Below, piece by piece: positions 46,642 through 58,700 of a stretch of 64,000 bases of DNA. The position numbers were made by a program, and so were the translations under genes. Location of the stretch: the NCBI GenBank assembly GCA_022579005.1, contig MU401507.1, forward strand, positions 64,066 through 128,065. Direction: 5' to 3'. Below the pieces are notes generated by a model. That model was given only the letters and a program-made list of their open reading frames with translations, searched no databases and was not told the DNA's origin. The stretch's first letter is position 1, and each line of letters begins with the position of its first letter. This DNA comes from Poronia punctata. Taxonomy: Eukaryota; Ascomycota; Sordariomycetes; Xylariales; Xylariaceae.

Positions 46642-47865
46642 ATGTCTTATTCCAGTCTTGCGCCACCAATGATGAATTCTAATCTTCAAACTGACCAAGC
46701 CCACAAAGTAGCGAATGCAGGCCAGCCAGAGTCCCTTTTAAAAAATAACCCGACAACCGACTTATCCCCCATGCTAGACCAGCAGGTAGCTTCTTGTACC
46801 CAACTGGTTAGTAGTCTCGCGAAAACTACCTTACCAAGTCCTCCTGACCAGCGGCTGGGGGGCGCTGATGTGGCCGCCGAGGCAAGATTAGACTGGGACA
46901 AGATGTCACTGCCTCGCATTTCGAACGAAACGCCGATTAAAGTTATACACCCGATCAGCCATGAAATTTTGGGCTTGTTGGACCCCGGGTTTCCATCTGA
47001 CTCGTCAATCGCCTTACCCGACCATTTGCCTCGGGTGGTTATAGACGGGCTAAACAATCTTATCCAGGAAGGCCAAATTCTCCATCAGCTATTTACCACA
47101 TTTGTTATTGGCCTTGGACCGCACTACGCCGTCAAAACGGACAAGCCGGGCGACCTTGATCAAATCACAAATTTGCAATACGTACACGACAAGTTCCCAG
47201 ACATACCAGCTCCACGATGTCTTGGTACCATAGCCGACGGCGAGAGAATCTACTTCTTCATGTCGCGCTCCCCAGGTAGCACTCTCGAAAGTGTTTGGCC
47301 GGATTTGTCTGCATCAACTAAGGTGTCTATTCGAAATCAACTCAATTCTCTCTTTCATCACATACGCTCTCCCTGCTTACAGAAGCAGGGGGAAAAGGCG
47401 CTCATTGGAGGATTCGTCTCTGGTGTCGGCAAGGATGTACGAAGAACCGAGCGCATTGCGTCCAAGCCTGTGCGAAGCGAGGAGGAGTTTAACGAGTTTC
47501 TCTGCAGCAAGCCACGAAGAACCCAAACAATGTTTATAAAATCGGTGCGCTCCGCTATGAGTCACAGCCATCGTATTGTGGCGACCCACGGCGACTTACA
47601 CCCACGAAACATCATGGTGGACTGGGAAAGGGATGAAAATGGCAGGATGCTACAGGACACTGTTCGGGTTTCCTCCATCATAGACTGGGAAGCCGCCGGG
47701 TGGTACCCCGAGCATTGGGAATTTGTGAAAGCCATGCATGCAGGTGCCCTGAGCAGACGAGGCCCCTTGCGCGACTGGGTTAACTATCTTCCAACAGAGG
47801 CTATTGGAGACTATATGATCGAGTACGCCCTCGATTGTCTTGTTGACCGATGGCATCATGGGTGA
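46642..47865 (+). CDS. aminoglycoside phosphotransferase (APH)-family kinase-like protein
   Basis: 407 aa, intronless. The open frame starts at a non-ATG codon at 46609; the first ATG is 46642. The kinase-like core begins near residue 140 (HQLFTTFVIGLGPHYAVKT, including the ATP-binding Lys). The catalytic loop is HGDLHPRNIMVDW (His316, Asp318, Asn323), and SSIIDWEAAGWYPEHWEF supplies the metal-binding Asp348. These are the Brenner-type motifs of APH/choline kinase-like enzymes. Filamentous fungi carry many such genes. They phosphorylate small molecules, and antibiotic resistance should not be assumed. The first 90-100 residues are low-complexity and may not be translated, since the sequence gives an equally good internal ATG near MSLPRISNETPIKVI. 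Confidence 0.82.
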   Translation: MSYSSLAPPMMNSNLQTDQAHKVANAGQPESLLKNNPTTDLSPMLDQQVASCTQLVSSLAKTTLPSPPDQRLGGADVAAEARLDWDKMSLPRISNETPIKVIHPISHEILGLLDPGFPSDSSIALPDHLPRVVIDGLNNLIQEGQILHQLFTTFVIGLGPHYAVKTDKPGDLDQITNLQYVHDKFPDIPAPRCLGTIADGERIYFFMSRSPGSTLESVWPDLSASTKVSIRNQLNSLFHHIRSPCLQKQGEKALIGGFVSGVGKDVRRTERIASKPVRSEEEFNEFLCSKPRRTQTMFIKSVRSAMSHSHRIVATHGDLHPRNIMVDWERDENGRMLQDTVRVSSIIDWEAAGWYPEHWEFVKAMHAGALSRRGPLRDWVNYLPTEAIGDYMIEYALDCLVDRWHHG

Positions 47866-49591
47866 TATATAACGCGAACCAGCCCCTTGACCCTCTTCTA
47901 GCTGGAATACCACTTTTATTTAACCATTCATACAAGTATTTTGAGACGCGACTACGTAGGCATCCTCGGTGCCATTACCGAGGAAGAAAATCACACGTTG
48001 GTCGGGTCCCGAGCCTACATGATAACTCGTCGTACTTTCCATCATGATTTCCACAAAGCCAGCGAAGCATTCTTGGAGGCAAATACTTGCCCTAGACTTA
48101 GATGAATGGTAGCTACATGCTGCTTCCAAAAATCCTACACAGGTGTAACCCTGTTGGCTCTGCTTGACAATGCAGTGCTCACAAGTCAAGGGGGCCCTGG
48201 ACTGATACCAGCAAGATGTAGAAGCGCTGGTAGATATGTACGTTATGTAGTGTTGGGCCAATTAACCGTACCCGACACGTACATAGCAATAGTCTACCAA
48301 TTGGATCGCTTTAGACAAGGTATGTACAAGTCACCAAGGTTATCAGCATTATTGGTTTAGTAAAATTATAGCTTGAAGTCCGAAACGAAACCAAAAAAAG
48401 CGACCCTTATCCGAGCAATCTACCCTTGAGTAGCGGGTATGTATTTATTGTCAAATGGCAACTACCTTATACAGACAAAGAGAAGGTGTTAATGGAAAGC
48501 GGCGCCGGTTTTCCCATTGACAGTCATGAGCCCCCGTCTCTTCTGGCTAGCGCAACGGTTTGCACCGCAGATACAAAAACTCCGCAGCCATCGGGGGGTG
48601 CGCTACATTGCCACTCTAAGGTTGCTCGTGGAGCAACTACCTAAGTCGACTTCAAGTGCTCGGCAGCAGCAGGAATCGTCATCGGGAGCTTCCCAATCTA
48701 GCCCTGACGCTTCCTCTCATGATTCCCCTGATGCCCGCGAGAGGCGATGTTCCTATCATCAATTCGGGCGAGTTTGATGTACCGATGGGGACTCACAATC
48801 GTATTGGCTTGCGAACCCTAGATCGACCGTAATGTCTACCTACTTATAGGTGTTATAAACGCTTGATAAAGGCTTTCGGATAAGCTTAAACGTTTAAACT
48901 AATAGACAAATGCTTATTCGTTCACTAATCTGGAAATGTTTACGATTTATTACCTGTAGTTAAACCATTTGTCTACAGTTTATTCCTCCTACTAGAGGCT
49001 GGTGCCGGACGATGCGTGCAAACAAAGCTGTGGTGTACGGTTAACTAGGTACCTAATCTATGCGTAGTCTACCTATTTAAAGAAACTGTTTAAAGGCTGA
49101 TGACGAAAGTCTCCTATTGGTAACACTCTGGTAATATATCACATGGATCTATTTATTAAAAAAACGGGATCGACACCGGCTGGGTCTAACCGGGTACCTA
49201 GCGCTCTCTTAAGTATAAAATAAAGGAAAATACCTGGCATCACGTTCCTATGGGGGGCCTATATAGCCAGTTCATTGTTTTGTTGTTGTTTTATTTAACG
49301 GCGGGGGGTAACTACCTACCAACGTAGGTAATAGCCACCTACAGAACCTCGCGTGGGGTATGCAGGCGTGCTAGGCTAGGCTAGGTCTTACTCTACATTA
49401 CGTACGTACATAGAAGCCCATCTAGAAAGTCCCGTGTCTGATAAACAGACCGTGATGTCAAGTCCTCCTCGCTATATCCCTCCCTCCTCCTTTCTCAGGG
49501 TAGCAATCAGTCTCGTCGACGTGCCTAATAATGGCCCGTACATCTATCTGACTCTGGCGGGAGGTACCTAGGTTAGGTAAGCGCAAGACTT
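47866..49591. other. intergenic region without recognised genes
   Basis: 1.7 kb, short frames only, AT-rich in the second half (48840-49180) and containing TACCTA/GGTAGG words. Convergent side of the phosphotransferase and the GT2 gene. Confidence 0.4.
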
Positions 49592-51264
49592 TTACTCCCC
49601 CTTGATTTTCCGTCCTCCCCATCGAATCTGCGGATATGATAAATCAGCACCCTGCCGGCAGTGAATCTCGAAAGAGGAAAATGGATATCCTTTACAATAC
49701 TCACATCATTAATAGTCGCCCAGCAATAGTAGTCCTGGATCACGTAGAAGTAGTCGACGAGAAATAGAGCCCATAAGTGTCGCCACATATACGGGTGTTC
49801 TCCCAAGAAAGCCGCGTGGCTAGGGGCCGAGGAAAAGACGTAATAGAACGCCAACAATGCACTAGTGACATATGCTATATCAGCCTTTTTGGTTCAAGCG
49901 TAGAAAGGAGGGGGAAAGATCAGGGAATCAATCAGACATACGTGGCACGAGGATAATAAATCCAAGAGACGAGCCAGGCGATAATGTGAACCGTCGTGGT
50001 TAGAGGACGAGCCATACGTTCGAGGGTTTTGAAGGCGACGTAAGGATTTCTATCACAGCATACCGTTAGTTAATCTTTTTCCCACAGGGCATGTATGAGC
50101 GGGGTCTATGACAAACCTCCAAACCTGGGGCACAGTAAAGGCGTAGATCCAGTGACTCTGGATAGACCCGCGTTCCCAACGGAAGTACTGGGCAAGGAAA
50201 GCGTCTGTACGCTTGACTGTTCGTCGAACTTCGGTGTCCGGCCCGGCATTCTGTACACACATCTTCCAGTCCTTGCGCAGTGCCCATCGAGTGATGCAGC
50301 CGTCGTCATGTGCGTCTAGTGGGCCCTTTCCAAACCAATAATCGTTCAGGAATTCCTTTTGGAAATTGGCGTCTTGGAGAATGGCGGCTCTGTAAAAACT
50401 CGTCATGCCGGCTATAGGTAAAGGCGAGACAGGTCAGCAAATCATCATGTCGAAGCAGATCCCTCCCTGTAGAGTAGGTAGAAATTGTACAGAAGTAGGG
50501 GGACAAAAGGCATAGACATACCTAATACCCAACTCCATCCACAAGTCGCATAAACAGCCTTATATCTCGACTTTCCCTTCCAGAGGGCTCGGGCACCTAC
50601 TGCCTCCCACGGCGTAACCACTTTGTCGTCCTGGCGTTCGGGGGACATGTACAAGCCGCAGATAGGGGCGACTCCACCAACACCGGGCTCTTCGAAACCC
50701 GCCAGCATAAGCGGTAGGAAATCCTTAGGCCAGAGGATATGGTCGTCGACGGAGGCGATGATGGAGCCTCGCGCAGCATTGTATCCCTTTACGGACTGGC
50801 GGCGTCGTCCGACCCCCTCGACAGATAAGAGTTTCATGGAGATTCTCTGCTCGTCGGAAATGTTGAGAGTATCTTGGGTTTTCTCCAACACCGTCTTTAT
50901 CTCGTCGAGATAGGAGTCTATGGTTATGAAGATGATTTCCAGAGGGTCGTTGGCTAACCAGGACTGCAGACACTCCGCGAAATTCTCGACTGGTCCGATT
51001 GTGCAAACCACGAGACTGACGTCCTTGGAGGTATACTTGGGGTTGGTGGGTATCGGCACCGGTTCATATGGTGTTTTGGAGATATACCAGGCGTCCAGCT
51101 TTCCCCAGAGGCTAAAGCGTGGGTGGTTAGTCTTTTGTAAAGCATGGCGTAGTTGTAGATGTTTTGCTTGATAGAAAGGGGCAAATATATGATTTAGGTT
51201 GAATTAACACATACCAAAATCCTGCCAGGACGGCTGGCGCAACAATTGTACGTTCCATTTCCAT
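49592..51264 (-). CDS. family-2 glycosyltransferase (fungal processive type), six exons
   Basis: Spliced model: 51264-51215, 51111-50522, 50411-50117, 50049-49942, 49861-49705 and 49627-49592, 411 aa in frame with stop at 49592. The N-terminus is short and hydrophobic (IVAPAVLAGFCLW), then VSLVVCT begins the GT-A fold. Metal/UDP-sugar ligands are Asp139-Asp140 in SVDDHILWP, a second acidic pair HDDG is at about 249-250, and QYFRW (Gln288-Trp292) is the QxxRW motif of processive synthases such as chitin, cellulose and hyaluronan synthases. After it come two or more membrane helices and a WGGRK tail. It resembles the fungal GT2 group that includes ZtGT2/FgGT2, required for hyphal growth on surfaces in plant pathogens (family knowledge; orthology not tested). 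The polysaccharide made is unknown. All five junctions restore conserved residues. Confidence 0.9.
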
Positions 51265-54229
51265 TGCGTCTTCAGATTGTTCGTCTTACTTTTGAGACAA
51301 TATGGTAGTCGTACTTGGAAGGTTCAAAGATAAACTGTCGGCGAGAGAAGGAAGCTCCCTTGACAAGACAGGGGAAGATGGGTGATGGAGAGAAAGGAAG
51401 AATCTCGAGGTAAGATATCAGGGTCCAGCAAGTGATAGATATAGACTTTCTTCATACTATGCACAGGGGAGTCAAATCGTGTGATCAATGGGTATTGTAT
51501 GATAACGAACATATTTTGAATGGGTGAAAAGTACATGTAGAATGTTCGGCAACACCTAGTGTTATTCATTGTCGTCCAATACCGTGGGCACGTTGTAATC
51601 TGTGATATGAAAACAACTAGAGTCATTGCAATGATATTTTCCTTCTCCTTAATGATAAACTTCTGGGGGGCATTCTCATAGTTAAGAACTAACTTGGTTT
51701 ATATCATTGTCATGTGCATACCTACATGGGATTGTCTGAAATGCAGGAGAAAGCTCGATCGACCCGGGCCCAAACTCGGTGCTTATCATTGAATTGCAGG
51801 AGACAATGGAAAATAATGCTGTACAACACACCGACCCGATTCGGTGTTACCTAACACGACACACACTTTTGCGTGCCTTACCTACAGTACGCGAGTTGCC
51901 ATTTGCTATATTGACCGGCCGGACTCAAATGTTTCAGGGACCTGTATAACACAGAGGTCCAAGTCACTCACAATGAGTATATGTCTCGAGAGTGGAAATA
52001 TGCTCCGTTAGTCATCAATCTCTAGGTATTATGGCGGCCTTGGACATACTCCCAGATAGGTACATAAGGTAAAATGAGGTCGTGATCCTATTTGTAATGT
52101 GCGATTTGCAAAATGCGTTCGGTATGCTGAATAACAGGACGTTTGTTCCCTATTCAACCCACTTCTTCAAAGTGTCCTTCCTCTTGAGTGAAGGTAGTCG
52201 GGCGACTCAACTTGGCACCTTATCTCTACATGTCTCGATGCCTACTTCTAGGAGAGGTGTGTGTTTGTTAAGGACCATTAAGTTCGACCCCGCTTCCAGT
52301 TCCCCCCTAACCTAGATCGTACGGTTATCTTAGATCTACGTGTACAACATGACCTGCAGGACCAAAAACATGGCAAAACCCCCGACGCGAGCCATGCTAT
52401 GGTCTATGGGAATAGGCGAGCCACTAAATCTTATATATGCTATTTAGCATTACATATACCTAGGACATGGAGATTCCCAAAGAAAGAAGGAGCTCTCTAG
52501 AGATGGTGTGTTACGTGTTGAGAAAGAAGCCTAGCACTCTATCCCTTTATATGCGTAGGATCATAATGCAAGGGAGAATGGAATCACGGGACCTCAATCC
52601 CTTTTCTTTAATTTCTTGTTTCAGAATGAAAGCACCAAACGATGTTGGACTTGGGAAGAATACCACTCTTGTTACCTCAAAATGCTGGCAGTGGCAACAA
52701 AATGGTACTGAAGTCTGAGACACTCCCTTTTACTAAATGCGCCATGCCACATCACACGTCAAGTTCCAATCAGACGTTGGAATTCTGCAGTGCAGCCACA
52801 TGCTATCAAGATAGTATCAGCAGCAGAGACGTATAGAAAGGGCATAGACACTCTCAATCGCACTCAGAACTTGAGTCGTTCTCAAAGAAAGGTTTTGGCC
52901 GCTTCAAGCTAGTATTCATACTCCAGGTACAAAGGTACAAATGAAAGGGGGGTGCTTTTGAGACTCACTTATATCATCCTACCATATTAATCACGTCTTG
53001 TTGATAATCTATTGACTTCTTAATGTCAACAACAAGAAGCTTGGCATTGCTGGACGGCTCTCTCCATTGTCGCCATTAGAACCTATCTTTGCAAGCCTCG
53101 TCTTCAAAATTCGAGAATTAGAGCAACAAAGTACGGGCCCTGTGTGAGACATTCCCACGTGTTCAATGACTTACTGCACTCCTTTGATACCTTATTTCAC
53201 CCGTTAGACTACTTACCTATACTTCCCGTCTTGCCATGATAGCAAACTACCCCTATATCTCCCGGAACCATAAGCTCGGGTCTCATGGCCGTTCATTTCC
53301 GGTTTCCAGACTTTGATCGGAACCATGCTACGCCACTCCACAGTCATATGATGTTAGTGGGTGGTAGGGTATTAGCCTATCCGCGGAACTACCGTGCCGC
53401 GGCATCTAGATACGCCTCTTATACTTATGCATAACGCCGTCACAACAGGGCCAGGCTCATCTACAATACCACCGAGCAACGACTAACCTACTTGGTCACC
53501 TCTGCTCATGTATACCTAGTTGTGCGAGGTTAAGAGAGGGACGCCACTTGATTGGTTTCCTGACGCTTGAAGTGCGTTCCTTGACGGAAACTGTCTCTTC
53601 ACAGTCTTTGCGCCCACTAGCACATATCCAGATATTATCTGTAGCTATGACATAAAACTGGTATAAACGACGTTTCATGGCCCTTCCCCCACCAGTGTAC
53701 CACCACATGGCTATGTCTCTTAACTTTGACTAGACTGAATTGGTATCGGTACTCTATGCGGGACTGTGTCAGGCATATGTACATACCTCAGTCCCTGTTG
53801 AGGGCTAAATCTGGGCACGACGGGAGTTTGTCAGAAACAATGTGGTAATGAATCGATATGTGATGCTGATTATATAGATACCTCTTTGGTATATATAATA
53901 TATTGCTTTGTACCTGGTTTAACCAGCCTCTATTCTAGGTTACAGTAGTAATGAAACCAGAGTACCATGTCTAAACCGGACCGACAATATTTCATGGGGG
54001 TTGACCAGTAACCCGGTGTGAAGAGAACGGCAGGGACCCCCTAGGGTGCCGGTGACAGGGACGGGAACTACAAGGGTGTGCGTGTGGCTCCGGCTTACTA
54101 GATCCGTAATGGTAATGGTAACCAAGGTGGATTTATAAGTATAAAGCTACGTGTTAACTATTGTACCCCCTTGGCTTAAAAGCAGGGAAGTAGGGCTACG
54201 TACTTATACTACTAATTTAGGTAGCCTAG
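51265..54229. other. gene-poor region leading to the AT-rich block
   Basis: About 3 kb with no recognisable gene. Frames are short and composition is close to the rest of the window until about 54.2 kb. It includes the GT2 promoter. Composition changes abruptly at about 54,180-54,240. Confidence 0.4.
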
Positions 54230-55494
54230 TACCTTTGTTATATTTTTTTATACTAGTACTAAAAGGTTTTTTTTAATATAATAAATAAGGGTTTTTTTTA
54301 ATTATTTGTTTGCTTTTTTAATAAGTAAGTAAATTAAAACTTATATTACCTTTTTTTTTAAATAACATTTTTTTTATAAAGCTATTTCTTTGCTTATAAT
54401 ATTTTTAAAGTTATTGTTTTTAGTGTTTTTATATTAACGTTTTATTTTTTAATATATTTTATAGCTATTAGCAGTCTTGTTTTAAAAGCTGTTTACTGCT
54501 ATATTATAAGCTTTATATAAAGTGTTTGTTTGCTAAATAAGCTAAAAATAAATACGTACTATTATATTTATTTTTTATAATAATACTTTTAAAGCTTTAA
54601 ATAGTATAAGTGTTACTAAGGTAACTACTAATAATAGCTTAAAAGCTATTATAATAAAGCTTTTATTTATAGCTTTTTTAGCATATTTATAGTATTTAAT
54701 TTTTTATTGCGTAAGTTTAAATTAAGCTTTTTTTTTTATATAAATAAGCTTAAATTATATTTTTTAAAGCTTTTGCACTATTATAGTTAGCTTTAGCTTA
54801 AAGTGCTTTATAAAGTATTGCTAACTTTTATTAGTATATAATTTTTTTTTTTTTAGTTAGTTTATAAATATAATTAATAACTTTATAAGCAAAGTAGCTT
54901 TATAATAGTTAAGTTTTAAATAATAAAAAAAAACTACTATAATTACTTAGTTTTAAAATTTAGTTATAAATTTAAATTATAATTTAAAGTAAAATAGCTA
55001 AATTTAAGTTTTTATAAGCAAGCTATTTTTTAACTATTATATGCTTTAGGTTTTTATTAACCTTTTTAACTTTTTTATTTTTTTATAGCTATAATAATAT
55101 TATATAAATTAGCTTAAATCTATTAGCTTTATGCTATTAAATAGCTTTTTTACTTATAAATGCACTATTATTATTATTAATTTATTTATATAAGTATTTA
55201 AAAATATAACTAATTTAGTTAATTATAAAAAGTATATTTTTAAAGTCTGCTTTTTTAATAAATTTAGCTTTAACTTATAAGGTTATATATTTTATAGCTA
55301 CTAGTATAAGCTTTTATAGTATTAATATATAATTTATAGCTTAATAAGTTAGTAGTAATAGTAATATTATAAGCTAAAGGTTTAAAAGCACTTTATTAAG
55401 CTTTTTTATAAGTTAGCATTGCTAGCATTTAGCTACTATTTATTAGCTTATAAAAGTAATTTTTAAGTGCTAATATTGCTTTAAAGCTAAGAGG

Positions 55495-55726
55495 TGTAGT
55501 TAAGGGTTTAAATTTTAAAGTGTAAAAATAGTATTTGATTTTTAAAGGTTAGCTAAAATCTAGCGGTGTATAGGATTTTTACTTTAGCTAGATTTTAGCT
55601 TTTATAGTTATAAGCAGACCTTATTTAATTTACTACGTATTAATAGTTAATTAAGCTAGTTTTAATTAACCTTTAGTACTAGATTTACTTGCTATATAAG
55701 GAAGCTTTTTATATAGGTATATTAAA
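55495..55726 (+). repeat. left LTR copy of the RIP-inactivated element
   Basis: 232-bp direct repeat, ending in GGTATATTAAA and followed by GTGCCCCC. It pairs with the copy at 62924-63155 over its whole length without indels. Confidence 0.8.
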
Positions 55727-58700
55727 GTGCCCCCTTTTGTAAGAAACACTTTACTGTTTTTAGTAAATTTTTTTATTAATTTTTTTGCGCTTAACTTTTT
55801 TTTTTTTTTTGCTTATAATTAGCTAAGGCCTTAGTTGCGCTTATTTCTTTTTGTTGCTAATACTTTTTAATTAATTTATTAGCGTGTTAGAGGTTTAGCG
55901 CAAAATACTATTAATTATGTTTATATTTTTATTTTAGCTACTTAATTAAGTAGTTTTATTTATTATAGCAGCAATTTAGTTAGTAATTAAGCACTTGCTT
56001 AATTTTATAAACTTTTTTGTTAATATTTTAGTTTGCTTTTACTAGTTTTAAAAGCAAAATAGTGCGCTTAAAAGGGTTTGCGCTACTTTTAAAAAGTTAT
56101 AAGTATACTATTAAAATAATAAAATATATATAAAAGCTTTTAAGTAAGTTTAATTTATATGCTAAATTGCTAACTTGCCTTTTTACTTTTTATAGCTTAG
56201 TATGCTATTAAAAATACTTTTTAAAAAGCTAGCCTAGTAAGTAGTATTTTATATATAGCTTTAAAAAAACTTCTTTGCTAACTTTAAATTTTAATTTATA
56301 ATATTTAAAGTTAAAATGCTGCTTAGCTTTTATAGCAGCAAAGTTTATAGCTAGGTTAGCTTTTTAACATAAATATAAGCAAAAGTTTTTTATGTTTTTA
56401 AAACGCTTATTAAATATTTAACTATTAAGCACATTTAAAAAGTTAACAAGCTTAAATTTAAATAATTATTTATAAAGCGTTAACTTAATAGCTTTATAAT
56501 ATATAGTATTAAAGTTTTATTATAAGATTAAAATTAGCTTAATTTAAGTTAATTTAAAGTATATAAAAGTATAAAAATAAATAGCAAGCTTTATAGTTTA
56601 GTTTTTTTTTTAAAATAATCTATTACTTTAAAGATAATACGCTATAGTTATTATTAATTTAGTATTTATTACTTTTTAAATGCTTTTTTAAAAGCTTAAT
56701 ATAAATTTGCAATTTTAATTTAATATAATTTTTTTAAGTATACTTTAATTGCTAATTAGTAGTTAACGTATAAATATAATTGCTTATTTTTTTATAGTAT
56801 ATTTATTATTATTAAGTAGTAAAGCAGTACGCTTTAAAGTAAGGCATATAATTATTATTATATAATTATAAGTTTTATAATACTTTTTTTTTTTAATTGC
56901 TATAGCGTACTTTTAAAGCTAACTTTAAGTAAGGCTATAATAAAATTTATTATAATTGTACGCATAGGTAAAAGGTCTTTAAAGCAAATTAGTTAAAGGC
57001 TTTTTATTACTTTTTATTAATTAGTATAGTTAAATTTGCAGGCTAGGCAGCATTTAACGTACTTATATACTAACTATAATTTTTAATAAATATTAAATAG
57101 TTTTAAATCTTAAAGCATTTATTTTAGTTTTACATAGTATTTTTTATTATATACTATATTTAATACTTATTAAACTATTTTATATAAAATATAAAGCCTA
57201 AGCTGCTTTATATATATATTATAAATAAGTTTGTTAATAATGCAAAAAGAATAGCTAGGCACTAAAAAAGTTTTAATATTTTTATTAACTTTTTAGTGTT
57301 TTTTTTTATAAAAGTTTATAATTATCTTTTAATACTTAGGGTCTTTTTTATAGTGCTTAATAAAATCCTGTTTTATTTTTAAGCTTATAATAGCTTTAGT
57401 TAAGCTTGTTAAGCTATTAATAACGTTTTATATAGTATTTAAAATAGCAAGTTTGTTTAATTGCTTAATTTAACCTTTTTTATTTATTTTATTTTATATA
57501 GCTTATAGTTAGCTTAGTATATTTAGTATAAAGTTAAGCTAGCTTAGCAAGTAATATACTTATAGTTTATATTAAAAAAAGTATATAAATAAGTTAATAA
57601 GTTAGCTATTTGCTTTATTAGTACTACTAGTATTAAACATTATTTATTTAACAATCTTTTTTATTACTAAGTAGTTAGTAATTATTATAACCTTCTTGCT
57701 TAATTAAATTATAATTTATAGCTTTTTTATTACTTAAACTAAGCATACTACTTTTAACTTTAAAAAACTATATTATATTTTAGCTTTAAAAAAATACTTG
57801 CTAAAAAATAAGATTAGTTAGACCTTAGTTAATAAAATAGCTTTTTTTAAAGTTTATTAGTAGCTATTAGCTATATAAAAAGCTATAATATTAAATTTTT
57901 ATTTAATTAATCTATTAACTTATAAATATAGCAATTTAACAAAGTTATAATAATATAACAGCTTGCTACTATAAATAAAGTTTTAAACCGCTTTAAATAA
58001 TACTAATTTAGCTTTAGTAAGTTTATAGTAAGTACTTATATAATATGCTTTTTATTTTGCTAAGTTACTTATAACTACTTAGCCTTATTATTATTTTATT
58101 ATAAAAAAAGTTATTTTTTTTTATAATAGCTTAATTAGTTAAGTATAATATAAAATTAAGCTTTATAAAAAGGTGCTTGTGCTAATATACTATTTAAAGG
58201 CCTTTAGGTTATAAAAAAAACGTAATTAGCAAAATGCTTTTATTTACTTTTTTATAGTAGCTAGTCCTAGCGTATTTACTTTAAATCTTAAAAGCTTTAC
58301 TAATAAGTACTTTATAAATAACTTTTTTAAAGCTATTACAATATTTTTTTTTTAAAATAAGCTAAAAACAGTGTTTAAATATTAAACGTAGTTTTTAAAA
58401 AAGTTTAAAAAGATTATAATATTATTAATAAAAGCTTAGTAAAAGTAAAAGATTTTTTAAAATAATTAATTTATATATTTTTATACGTATATAAGCAAAT
58501 TGCAAAATTTTATTATTGCTATATATAATTTTTTAATGCTATAAAAGCTTATTATAGTAAACTTATAATAGTTGCTTAGGTATACGCTAAACTAATAAAA
58601 AAATAATATTACGTTTACTATAGTAACATAAGTTTTTTTTTATAAGCTTTAAATAATTGCTTTTTATAGTAGCAAAAAGTAACTATTAAGTACTATTACC

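Noticed and set aside
48426..48777. Two overlapping frames of 72 and 86 aa
   Set aside because: No family resemblance and no codon character; probably non-coding.
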